A program made the translations under genes and the position numbers. The notes below the pieces were generated by a model. The model worked only from the letters and a program-made list of their open reading frames with translations, searched no databases and had not been told where the DNA came from. A DNA stretch of 64,000 nt from NCBI GenBank assembly GCA_001771065.1, contig MESQ01000067.1, positions 60,180-124,179 on the forward strand, given 5' to 3'. Positions 9,168 to 16,170 of the stretch are shown here, piece after piece (positions within the stretch are counted from its first letter, which is position 1; every line of letters starts with the position of its first letter). The stretch comes from Burkholderiales bacterium RIFOXYD12_FULL_59_19. GTDB lineage: Bacteria; Pseudomonadota; Gammaproteobacteria; Burkholderiales; Burkholderiaceae_C.

Positions 9168-10844
9168 TTAACGCAGGTTGATCAGGGCCTGCACCACCTG
9201 GTCCTGCGTTTTCACGGTTTGCGTGTTGGCTTGGTAGGTGCGCTGGGCGATGATCAGATTGATCAGTTCGGCGGTCAGGTCCACATTGGAGCCTTCGGTG
9301 GCACCGCCCAGCAAAGCGCCCAAAGTGGAGCCGGGCCCGCCCTTGTCGGTGCGGGGTGCGCCCGACGTCGGGGTTTCGGCCCAGACGTTTTCACCCAGGT
9401 TTTGCAGCCCGTTCGGACTGGCAAACGAGGACAAGGCGATCTGCCCGATGACCTGCGTCTGCTGATTGGAGTATTTGCCCGAGATGATGCCGTCGGACGC
9501 AATGTCCAGGGTGATCAACTGGCCCGAGGCATAACCGTCGGGCGCCATTTTTCTGACCTCATTGGGTGAAGCAAACTGAGTGGTGCCAGCCAGTGCGATC
9601 TCAAATGCCATGGGTGCGGCCCCACTGGGGAAGCTCAGCCCGGCAAAAGTCAGTTTGTCAAGCGTCGGTGTCAAGGTCGATTGGGCGCGGGCGGTCGTCG
9701 CTTTGGCGGTTGCCAGGGCCAAACCGGATGCGGATCCCTTGGCCTTGGCCGCGGTGGTTCGGGCCAATTCACCCGCTTCGGTGCTCGCTGCTGTCGCCGT
9801 GGCCTTGGCCGAGACTTCTGCCGCGGCCTGGGCCTTGGTCGCCAGCGCGGTGTCGGTGGGTGCCCCTGCTGCCGCGACGGCTGCAGCTGTGGCTGCTGTG
9901 GCCGCCGCAATGGCTGCAATGCCCTCGTCCGTGAGATCCAAAGCAGCCTTTGCCGCGCTCGCTGCCAGGCCTTCTACCGAGTTATCAAAGGCAGTCTGCG
10001 CAGTGACTTGTTCCGCTTGCGCCGTGACCAGTGCTGCGGTTGCGTCGGTCAGGGCCGTTCCCGTCAACGAGGTCGTCGTCATTTTGCCGGCGCTGTTAAA
10101 TCCGAGCGAACCAATGGGGGTGCCGCCGGAGCCAACAACCGGGGTCAAGGGCGGGAAAGCCGGCGCTGGGGCAAAGGCACCACCGGTCGACAGTGCTTTG
10201 CCGTCGGTGGTGGCGTACACCTCCCACTTGTTAGGCGCGGTCTTGACAAAGAAGGCCGACAGTTCGTGTGAATCACCATGCGAGTCAAAAATGGTGACCG
10301 AGTTCGAGTAGTTGTAACTGGAAGGATCCTGGGCATCAAAAGGGGCGGTGACCGGGTAGGCACTGCGCGCGTCGACATTGAACTGGGCCACGATCGAGGT
10401 GGTTGCGGCTGGATTCATGGGCAGCGTGGGCACCTCCAGCGGCACCACGCTGGCCACGGAAATCTTACCGGTGTCATCCACGGCGTAACCAGTGAGGCGT
10501 AAGCCCGCGGCGTTGGTGATGAAGTTGTTTTTGTCCACATCAAACTGCCCGTTGCGGGTGTACCTGATTTCGCCACCGGTACTGGCCATACGAAAGAAGC
10601 CGTTGCCGTCCACAATGGCCACATCCAGCGGCCGGGCGCTGCGCTGGATGGCGCCGGCCGTGAAATCCTGGAACACGCCCGAGACTTTGGTCCCCAACCC
10701 GGCCATGGAGCCGGCATAGACGTTGGAAAACTGTACCGCGCCAGACTTGAAACCAACGGTTCCAGAGTTGGCAATGTTGTTGCCGATGACATCGAGATTG
10801 GCCGCAGCCACGTTCAAGCCACTTACACCTTGTGAGAAACTCAT
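9168..10844 (-). CDS. flgE: Flagellar hook protein FlgE with an alanine-rich insertion
   Basis: Forms the universal-joint hook. The N-terminus (SGLNVAAANLDVIGNNIANS) and C-terminus (VDLTAELINLIIAQRTYQAN) are standard. The protein is 558 residues long whereas FlgE is commonly about 400-430. The excess is a block at residues about 264-392, made almost only of Ala, Thr, Lys, Glu and Gly in helical heptad-like patterns, placed in the outer (D2-type) region. Removing it leaves a normal hook protein. The frame is intact and flgD and flgF flank it normally, so it is probably functional. Confidence 0.95.
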   Translation of the reverse strand: MSFSQGVSGLNVAAANLDVIGNNIANSGTVGFKSGAVQFSNVYAGSMAGLGTKVSGVFQDFTAGAIQRSARPLDVAIVDGNGFFRMASTGGEIRYTRNGQFDVDKNNFITNAAGLRLTGYAVDDTGKISVASVVPLEVPTLPMNPAATTSIVAQFNVDARSAYPVTAPFDAQDPSSYNYSNSVTIFDSHGDSHELSAFFVKTAPNKWEVYATTDGKALSTGGAFAPAPAFPPLTPVVGSGGTPIGSLGFNSAGKMTTTSLTGTALTDATAALVTAQAEQVTAQTAFDNSVEGLAASAAKAALDLTDEGIAAIAAATAATAAAVAAAGAPTDTALATKAQAAAEVSAKATATAASTEAGELARTTAAKAKGSASGLALATAKATTARAQSTLTPTLDKLTFAGLSFPSGAAPMAFEIALAGTTQFASPNEVRKMAPDGYASGQLITLDIASDGIISGKYSNQQTQVIGQIALSSFASPNGLQNLGENVWAETPTSGAPRTDKGGPGSTLGALLGGATEGSNVDLTAELINLIIAQRTYQANTQTVKTQDQVVQALINLR

Positions 10845-10870
10845 GATATTTCCTTTTTAAAGATCAATGT

Positions 10871-11557
10871 TTAAAGAGATGAAGCGGGTGCGCCAGCAAT
10901 CAACCGGATGTCGCCAAAGCTGACCTTGCGACTGTCCGCCAGGTCGAGCGCGACACCATTGGCTCCCAGGGCGACACTGGTGACGGCGGCATAGGTCAGG
11001 CCAACGCGCGCGCCAGCCGCGCCCTCGCCGGTGGCGGTGGTGTTGAACTTGTAGCTGCCGTCGGGAACTTGCGCACCATCGCCGTCCAGACCATCCCACG
11101 ACAGCGCCTTGACACCCGCTGGCAAAGCGCCGAGTGGGTAGTTACGAACAACATGCCCGGCCGCATCGGTGATATTGAGCTCAACCGACTGGGCAGCTCC
11201 CGTCATGTCAACCGCAAAATCCACCGGGGCACCTTGTTTGAGTTCCAGGTTTTCCCCAGGCACCAGCACCGAACGTCCGATCAGGCTGGCGGATTGCAAG
11301 ACCTGGCTGGAACCGCTTTGGGCCAGCAGGGACGCCAGCGCGGTGTTCATCTTTTCGATTCCGCTGACCGTGCTCATCTGCGCCAGTTGCGAGGTCAGTT
11401 CGGCGTTTTCCAGGGGGTTAAGCGGATCCTGGTTGTTGAGCTGGGTGACCAGCAGCTTGAGAAAACGCGACTCGCTGTCGGCGTTGGTACTGGCGATCAA
11501 GGTTGACGCCTCCGTCGCACTGGTGGCGGTCACCGAATTGGGGACAGTCAGGGCCAT
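10871..11557 (-). CDS. flgD: Flagellar hook-capping protein FlgD
   Basis: A 228-residue scaffold that caps the growing hook. The N-terminal domain has FLKLLVTQLNNQDPLNPLEN (about 32-51) followed by AELTSQLAQMSTVSGIEKMN, the FlgD signature. The C-terminal half has the FlgD Ig/tudor-like region with LSWDGLDGDGAQVPDGSYKF. An AGGAG site lies upstream of the ATG. It lies between flgC and flgE; length and context are ordinary. Confidence 0.95.
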   Translation of the reverse strand: MALTVPNSVTATSATEASTLIASTNADSESRFLKLLVTQLNNQDPLNPLENAELTSQLAQMSTVSGIEKMNTALASLLAQSGSSQVLQSASLIGRSVLVPGENLELKQGAPVDFAVDMTGAAQSVELNITDAAGHVVRNYPLGALPAGVKALSWDGLDGDGAQVPDGSYKFNTTATGEGAAGARVGLTYAAVTSVALGANGVALDLADSRKVSFGDIRLIAGAPASSL

Positions 11558-11600
11558 AACAATTACTCCTGTGAATGAACGAAGGCGGCCGTCATTTGGG

Positions 11601-12017
11601 CTACTGGCCGACCGTAAGGGTCTTGAGCATCAAGGTCTTGGCCGTGTTGAGTACCTCAACATTGGCCTGGTACGAGCGTGAGGCCGAGATCATGTTGACC
11701 ATCTCCTCCACCACGTTGACGTTGGAGTGCGCCACATAACCCTCGGCATTGGCAAGCGGGTTTTGCGGGTCGTGCTGCATGCGCAGCGGGGACGGGTCAT
11801 CAACCACCTTGGCCACCCTGACGCCGCCAATAGCTTGTCCTTGTGCGGCGGCCAGCTCAAACACCACTTGTTTGGCGCGGTAGGGCTGGCCGTCCGGGCC
11901 GGCCACACTGTCGGCGTTGGCCAGGTTGCTGGCGGTGACGTTCATGCGCTGCGATTGCGCCGACATGGCAGAACCCGCAATGTCAAAAATACCCAGTGAT
12001 CGATTGGCGATTGGCAT
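11601..12017 (-). CDS. flgC: Flagellar proximal rod protein FlgC
   Basis: A 138-residue rod protein with the N-terminal [20 protein letters not shown] and [20 protein letters not shown] segments typical of FlgC, and the C-terminal [20 protein letters not shown] helix. A GGAG ribosome-binding site sits 8 bases before the ATG. It is the second gene of the minus-strand flg operon, 17 bp after flgB. Confidence 0.96.
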   Translation of the reverse strand: MPIANRSLGIFDIAGSAMSAQSQRMNVTASNLANADSVAGPDGQPYRAKQVVFELAAAQGQAIGGVRVAKVVDDPSPLRMQHDPQNPLANAEGYVAHSNVNVVEEMVNMISASRSYQANVEVLNTAKTLMLKTLTVGQ

Positions 12018-12034
12018 GGTTTGACTCCTTGGCG

Positions 12035-12442
12035 CTATTGCTGCATGGCCGCCAACATGCCCTTGATCTTGGCACTGATCACGGTCAGGTTCATTTCATA
12101 ACGCATGGCGTTGTCAGCAAAATTGACACGTTCAACATCCATCTCGACCGTATTGCCGTCCATGCTGGTTTGCACTGGTGTGCGGTACAACAGATTGGCG
12201 TCGTTGGCGGCACCAGCGCTGGCCGCCAGATGGCCGGTCGCGGTGGTGGCCATGGCCACCGACTGGCTCTGCCTGCCACGTTCCACCGCTTGCGTCAAAG
12301 CGGCATTGAAGTTGATGTCACGGGCCTTGTAGTTGGGGGTGTCGGCATGGGCGATGTTGGCCGACAGGACTTCCTGGCGGCGTGCCCGCAAGTTCAACGC
12401 TTCCTGATGGAAACGCAGAGAAGCGTCCAGTTTGTCTATCAT
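12035..12442 (-). CDS. flgB: Flagellar proximal rod protein FlgB
   Basis: The first gene of the rod-hook operon. The start chosen here ([13 protein letters not shown]) gives 135 residues, matching the family; an upstream in-frame ATG at 12454 would add four residues. The conserved rod motif appears as [20 protein letters not shown] and the C-terminus as [20 protein letters not shown]. The 160-bp gap to the divergent flgA must hold the operon promoter. Confidence 0.94.
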   Translation of the reverse strand: MIDKLDASLRFHQEALNLRARRQEVLSANIAHADTPNYKARDINFNAALTQAVERGRQSQSVAMATTATGHLAASAGAANDANLLYRTPVQTSMDGNTVEMDVERVNFADNAMRYEMNLTVISAKIKGMLAAMQQ

Positions 12443-12454
12443 CGTTTTTCCCAT

Positions 12455-12605
12455 CGTTGTGAATCACCAGCCTGGTCATCCATCCAAACCCGTGTGCTTG
12501 AAATAATTGTAGGAAGCGCTGGTGCCAGCAATCAGCGGATCAGATGGGGTTTAAAGGCTCAATTCAGCCCTTGGCGCCCTGGATGGAGTTTCTAGAATCC
12601 AGTGC
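12455..12605. promoter_or_regulatory. Divergent flgB/flgA promoter region
   Basis: The only gap between the flgB operon (minus) and flgA (plus). For flgA, TTGGCG (12571-12576) and TAGAAT (12593-12598) are 16 bp apart and resemble a sigma-70 promoter. This would place transcription start near 12605, which favours a flgA start after 12606. For flgB, TACAAT on the minus strand is a possible -10 without a good -35, as is common for activator-dependent (FlhDC-type) class II promoters. No activator site was identified with confidence. Confidence 0.4.
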
Positions 12606-13385
12606 ATGCCTTCCATGACACTGCTATTGATGGGCCTGTACAAAACCTATTTCAGAGGGATGACAAGCGCCTTGCTTGCTGTGCTGGCCGCCAGCGTCGG
12701 GTCATTCAGCCAGGCTGGCGTCAACCCATCGCAGGCGATAGCGCCCTCGGTCAACCAGGCCCACAAGGGCACGCCGGGCACAGCAAGCACTGCGATCAAG
12801 CAGTTTGTTGTGGCGCAGACCAGCGGCTTGACCGGCAAGCTTGGCATCAGTCTGGATACGCCCCTGTTGGATCAACTGCCTGCCTGTGCCACCCTTGAGC
12901 CCTTCCTGCCCAGCGGTGCACGCCTGTGGGGACGGGTATCGATCGGTGTGCGATGCCATTCGGACACACCCTGGACACGTTATGTGTCCGCCTACATCTC
13001 GGTCGTAGGGGTCTACTATATGGCGTCACAGCCAATCAATGCCGGGCAACTTGTGAGCAGCACCAATACGCAGGTGCGCGAGGGTGACCTGACCACCCTG
13101 CCCGGCAGCGTGATTGTTGACCTGGCGCAACTCAGTGGCGTGGTCGCAACCAGCCGCATTGCCTCCGGAGCCCCTTTGCGGCGTGAATGGCTCAAGCCAT
13201 TGGCCATCGTGCAACGCGGACAAACTGTTAAAGTGCTCGCCCAAGGCAACGGCTTTACAGTCAGCACCGAGGGCAAAGCCATGACAAATGCGCCGGCGGG
13301 TGCCGTCATTCAGGTCAAAACGCGCAAGGGGGACATGCTCAGTGGCATCGTTCGATCAGACGGCATGGTTGAAAAATCACCCTAA
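12606..13385 (+). CDS. flgA: Flagellar P-ring assembly chaperone FlgA
   Basis: A periplasmic chaperone needed for FlgI polymerisation. The C-terminal SAF-type domain (about residues 135-259) has LVSSTNTQVREGDLTTLPGS and the ending GAVIQVKTRKGDMLSGIVRS, both typical of FlgA. The N-terminus is a Sec signal peptide. The first ATG (12606) is nearly at the predicted transcription start, so the ATG at 12630 (MGLYKTYFRG...) may be the true start. It is divergent from flgB, the usual arrangement. Confidence 0.9.
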   Translation: MPSMTLLLMGLYKTYFRGMTSALLAVLAASVGSFSQAGVNPSQAIAPSVNQAHKGTPGTASTAIKQFVVAQTSGLTGKLGISLDTPLLDQLPACATLEPFLPSGARLWGRVSIGVRCHSDTPWTRYVSAYISVVGVYYMASQPINAGQLVSSTNTQVREGDLTTLPGSVIVDLAQLSGVVATSRIASGAPLRREWLKPLAIVQRGQTVKVLAQGNGFTVSTEGKAMTNAPAGAVIQVKTRKGDMLSGIVRSDGMVEKSP

Positions 13386-13410
13386 TTTTTCAATAATTTG
13401 TGTTGCCGCC

Positions 13411-13437
13411 TAAAGTTTTCAGATGAACTGCCGTTAT
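13411..13437 (+). promoter_or_regulatory. Sigma-28 (FliA) promoter of flgM
   Basis: TAAAGTTT (13411-13418), an 11-bp spacer, then GCCGTTAT (13430-13437). The -35 is a perfect match to the proteobacterial FliA consensus TAAAGTTT and the -10 differs from GCCGATAA at two positions. It lies 38 bp upstream of flgM, which is commonly controlled by FliA as a late-gene feedback loop. Confidence 0.8.
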
Positions 13438-13474
13438 ACCGTTGAGTCTCGTTGAGATTCGTTGAGGAATTATC

Positions 13475-13768
13475 ATGAAAATCGATCAAAACGCTCTTTA
13501 TTTAAAAGCCATGACGAACCCGGCAACACCGCCTGCCAAGGACGGTGTCAATGCCCAACAGTCATTGTCACGCGTCGCGTCACCGGCGCAGAAACTGCGC
13601 AGCACCGCTTCTGCCGAGGCTGTCCTGCCTTCGACCCATGGTGACTTTGATGCCGCCAGGGTGGCAAGAATCAGAGAAGATATCAGCGCCGGACGCTACC
13701 AGGTGGACACCGCCAAAATTGCAGATGGCCTGCTCGACTCGGTGCGCGACCTGATTGGCCGGAATTAA
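13475..13768 (+). CDS. flgM: Anti-sigma-28 factor FlgM
   Basis: A 97-residue protein that binds and inhibits FliA until it is exported through the finished hook. The N-terminus MKIDQNALYLKAM is disordered and Ala/Pro rich. The C-terminal sigma-binding part reads FDAARVARIREDISAGRYQV, then DTAKIADGLLDSVRDLIG, typical of FlgM. It is preceded by a near-consensus sigma-28 promoter and lies 2 bp from flgN. Confidence 0.93.
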   Translation: MKIDQNALYLKAMTNPATPPAKDGVNAQQSLSRVASPAQKLRSTASAEAVLPSTHGDFDAARVARIREDISAGRYQVDTAKIADGLLDSVRDLIGRN

Positions 13769-13770
13769 AC

Positions 13771-14229
13771 ATGAGCCGGCCGCTGCTTGACCTGCTGACC
13801 CAGGAAGTCAGCGCTGTTGGGGAATACATTGAGCTGCTCGACCAGGAAGCCAACGCTCTGAGCGACAGCAACTTTGCCAACCTGCCCGTGCTTGCCGAGC
13901 GCAAATCAACACTGGCGGATCACATCAGCGGTCTTGGCCGACGACGTGACCAGGAACAACTGGCGTTAGGTTACCCGGCAGGCCGTGCGGGTACAGAAGC
14001 CGCCTGTGCTGGGGCTGGCCCGGCGCTGGCGCAGGCCTGGGCTGACCTGTTGACCTGTGCGACGCTGGCCAGCAGCCGCAATCAGCGTAATGGCGTCATG
14101 ATTCATGCCCATCTGGACTTTACCCGGCAAACCATCAGCTTCCTGCAAAACAGTGGCCACCCCCTGTACGGACCCGATGGTGGACACCGGCCCGGAACGG
14201 GCGGCGGCAGCCGTCTGGCACGCGGTTAA
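13771..14229 (+). CDS. flgN: Flagellar export chaperone FlgN
   Basis: A 152-residue helical protein of the FlgN family, the cytoplasmic chaperone for FlgK and FlgL. It starts MSRPLLDLLTQEVSAVGEYI and contains the family-like segments LAERKSTLADHISGLGRRRD and DFTRQTISFLQNSGHPLYGP. It directly follows flgM, the standard pair. The Gly-rich C-terminal end looks frayed but the frame is open to a stop just before a terminator. Confidence 0.88.
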   Translation: MSRPLLDLLTQEVSAVGEYIELLDQEANALSDSNFANLPVLAERKSTLADHISGLGRRRDQEQLALGYPAGRAGTEAACAGAGPALAQAWADLLTCATLASSRNQRNGVMIHAHLDFTRQTISFLQNSGHPLYGPDGGHRPGTGGGSRLARG

Positions 14230-14230
14230 C

Positions 14231-14270
14231 GCGGCCGGGAGTCGGCCACGTCATGGGCCGGCTGCGTTTT
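14231..14270. terminator. Terminator between flgN and ycgR
   Basis: GCGGCCGG and CCGGCTGC pair around an 18-bp loop region and are followed by GTTTT on the plus strand. It lies exactly between the convergent flgN and ycgR genes, so it probably ends the flgMN transcript. Confidence 0.5.
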
Positions 14271-15066
14271 ACGAACGCCCTCGGCGTGTGAGCTCAAGGT
14301 AGGTAATCAGACGTTGCAAGACCTGCTCTTTTGACTTCGGAAAATGCTCGAACCGGCTGCCTATGCGGTAAACCGGGTTACTGGGTCCCCGAATATTGCG
14401 CAGGTTAGTGATTCTCAGGTCAGTCTCGATGCGCCCCCTTTGACCAAAGTCCAACACCACCTGGTTCAGTACCGTACCCATGGGTAACTCCCCCGAGATC
14501 GGGTCTTTGGAGCGCAAACCAAGCCCGTCAAGCGACAGATCCACAATTTCCCAGGACAGCTCACGCCCATCAGGCAGCACCGCCTTGCATCGGAAAGACT
14601 CTACCAGGGGTGCCGCAGCGCGGTAAAACTCGCGGCGCTGGACCCGATAAAGACTCTGCGGCAGCGCTGCGCGCAAAGCGAAGCCACCCTCAAATTCATC
14701 GGTTTCAGGCTGGTTGACGGTGAACTGAATGCGAATACCGTCCTGATTAGCAGAGAAAAAATTCTCAGGAGAATCCAGCAGACCGCGATTGTGGCTGTTG
14801 ACCGGGCTGCCGTCAAAGACAAAAAAACCGTCAAGCTGATTGACCGCCAGGACACTGGTCACGATGCGATGGCTTCCGTCCATACATTCCACAGTTAAGA
14901 AATCCTTGCGGTTCATCAACTGCCGCAACACATCGCCAATGACCTTGGGCTGCGTGATCCGAAATTCTTCCAGATCGACCAAGGCTTGCTCGCTGGGCCC
15001 AGGAACGGGTCCGGCCTGTACATCTGTCTGAGGTGACTGTTCTTGTTGCATGTTGGTGTTTCTCAT
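14269..15066 (-). CDS. ycgR: Flagellar brake protein YcgR (PilZ c-di-GMP receptor)
   Basis: A 265-residue protein with an N-terminal YcgR-type domain (about 30-130) and a C-terminal PilZ domain. Both c-di-GMP binding motifs are intact: the RRxxxR box as RREFYR and the D/NxSxxG box as DLSLDG. In enterobacteria YcgR binds the motor and slows rotation when c-di-GMP is high. The gene is convergent with flgN and next to the HDOD gene. With a GGDEF cyclase, an HD-GYP protein and a possible c-di-GMP-binding CheA in the same window, a c-di-GMP link to motility is likely. Confidence 0.9.
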   Translation of the reverse strand: MRNTNMQQEQSPQTDVQAGPVPGPSEQALVDLEEFRITQPKVIGDVLRQLMNRKDFLTVECMDGSHRIVTSVLAVNQLDGFFVFDGSPVNSHNRGLLDSPENFFSANQDGIRIQFTVNQPETDEFEGGFALRAALPQSLYRVQRREFYRAAAPLVESFRCKAVLPDGRELSWEIVDLSLDGLGLRSKDPISGELPMGTVLNQVVLDFGQRGRIETDLRITNLRNIRGPSNPVYRIGSRFEHFPKSKEQVLQRLITYLELTRRGRS

Positions 15067-15107
15067 TTCCCGGTGTAAAGGCGATTAATATAAAAAATGC
15101 CTGGCAT

Positions 15108-15950
15108 TCATATATTGGAAAATTGCTTGGCTTCCTCAAAAACTGGTGTGAGATCGCCCAGGCTGGCCATGAGCTCGTCCAGCCCACCGCCGAGACGTTT
15201 GGCGATGGCTGGCGGCAAGGCTTCATGATAGAAGTTGCCGGCAAAACCAAATTGCAGCTTCTTGCTGATTTGATTGGCAGCAAAAACACAGGCGGTCATG
15301 GGTGCGTCCTGAATCTCGGGGCCATACTGGTGCCGAATGGCTTCTACCAGGTCCACCGGGAAACGCCACTTGCTCACCAGCATGGCGCCGACTTCCGCAT
15401 GGTCAACCCCCATGACCTCGCGCAAGGCCAGGTGCAGCGAAGTTTGACCGCTTCGGCTTTGGTCAAGCGCTTTTTGAAACTCTGCCGGCATGGTCTGCGC
15501 CAGCAGCAATTTGCCAAAATCATGCAGCAGTCCCGCCACAAAACAATCCATCGGATCGGCGCCGTCAACCCGCTGGGCCAGTAATTTGGCAATGCCTGCG
15601 GTACTCAGGGCATGCTGCAAAAACGCCTTGTTGTCCAGGCCTGCCACGCGGTTGGCCGAAACCATACCAAGGGCGGCAATGCCCACGGCCAGGTTCTTGA
15701 TGGTATTGAAGCCCAGGTACACCACGGCATGTTTGATCGAGGTGGTTTTTTTGGGCAGACTGAAGTAGGCGGCGTTGATCACCCGCAGCACCCTGACAGT
15801 CACCACCGGGTCGTTTTCAATGACCTGCACCAAGTCTTTGGGCGCACACTCAACATTGCGCGTCAACGCAAGTATCTCCTGGACGCTTTTTGGGAACGCA
15901 GGCATGTTGTCAACGGCAACAGTTAATTTTTCCGAGAATTCAGGACTCAT
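15108..15950 (-). CDS. HDOD domain signalling protein
   Basis: A 280-residue single-domain HDOD protein (residues about 10-215), a catalytically inactive relative of HD phosphohydrolases often found near motility and c-di-GMP genes. Typical segments are PVVTVRVLRVINAAYFSLPK, SIKHAVVYLGFNTIKNLAVG and CFVAGLLHDFGKLLLAQ. No output domain is fused to it. It starts a few bases from the histidine kinase remnant on the other strand, so the deletion that made the remnant may have ended here. Its function is not known from the sequence. Confidence 0.85.
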   Translation of the reverse strand: MSPEFSEKLTVAVDNMPAFPKSVQEILALTRNVECAPKDLVQVIENDPVVTVRVLRVINAAYFSLPKKTTSIKHAVVYLGFNTIKNLAVGIAALGMVSANRVAGLDNKAFLQHALSTAGIAKLLAQRVDGADPMDCFVAGLLHDFGKLLLAQTMPAEFQKALDQSRSGQTSLHLALREVMGVDHAEVGAMLVSKWRFPVDLVEAIRHQYGPEIQDAPMTACVFAANQISKKLQFGFAGNFYHEALPPAIAKRLGGGLDELMASLGDLTPVFEEAKQFSNI

Positions 15951-15980
15951 TGTTTCAATTGTCGGTCAAGGTGCCGCCTT

Positions 15981-16170
15981 TCTGGTCAATTTTGCACAAC
16001 TTTTTAAGACCCCGATTTTCCATCCGTTCTACACCACCGACCACCCGCATGGCATGGGCCTGGGCACGCACCTGGTTCATAATCTGATCGCTCACCGCAT
16101 GAGCGGCACCATCCAATGCAAGAGCCAATTGGGAGCGGGCGTATCTTTCCACATTGAGATTCCACAATGA
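15981..16170 (+). pseudogene. Histidine kinase C-terminal remnant
   Basis: About 60 codons in the frame ending at 16170 match only the tail of an HATPase domain. They cover the ATP lid (FHPFYTTDHPHGMGLGTHLV, with the G2 glycines) and the last strands (SGTIQCKSQLGAGVSFHIEI). No kinase precedes it: upstream codons are the antisense of the HDOD gene. Its stop overlaps the next start as ATGA, so it was the 3' end of a kinase gene translationally coupled to the hybrid kinase at 16167. The rest has been deleted. Whether the tail is still translated is unclear. Confidence 0.75.

Noticed and set aside
9580..10311. Long Ala/Val-rich open frame antisense to flgE
   Set aside because: It mirrors the GCC/GCG-rich insertion in flgE; the composition explains the open frame and there is no ribosome-binding site or similarity.
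15775..15980. N-terminal part of the plus-strand frame that ends in the kinase remnant
   Set aside because: These codons are the antisense of the HDOD gene start and show no kinase similarity; only the part after about 15981 does.
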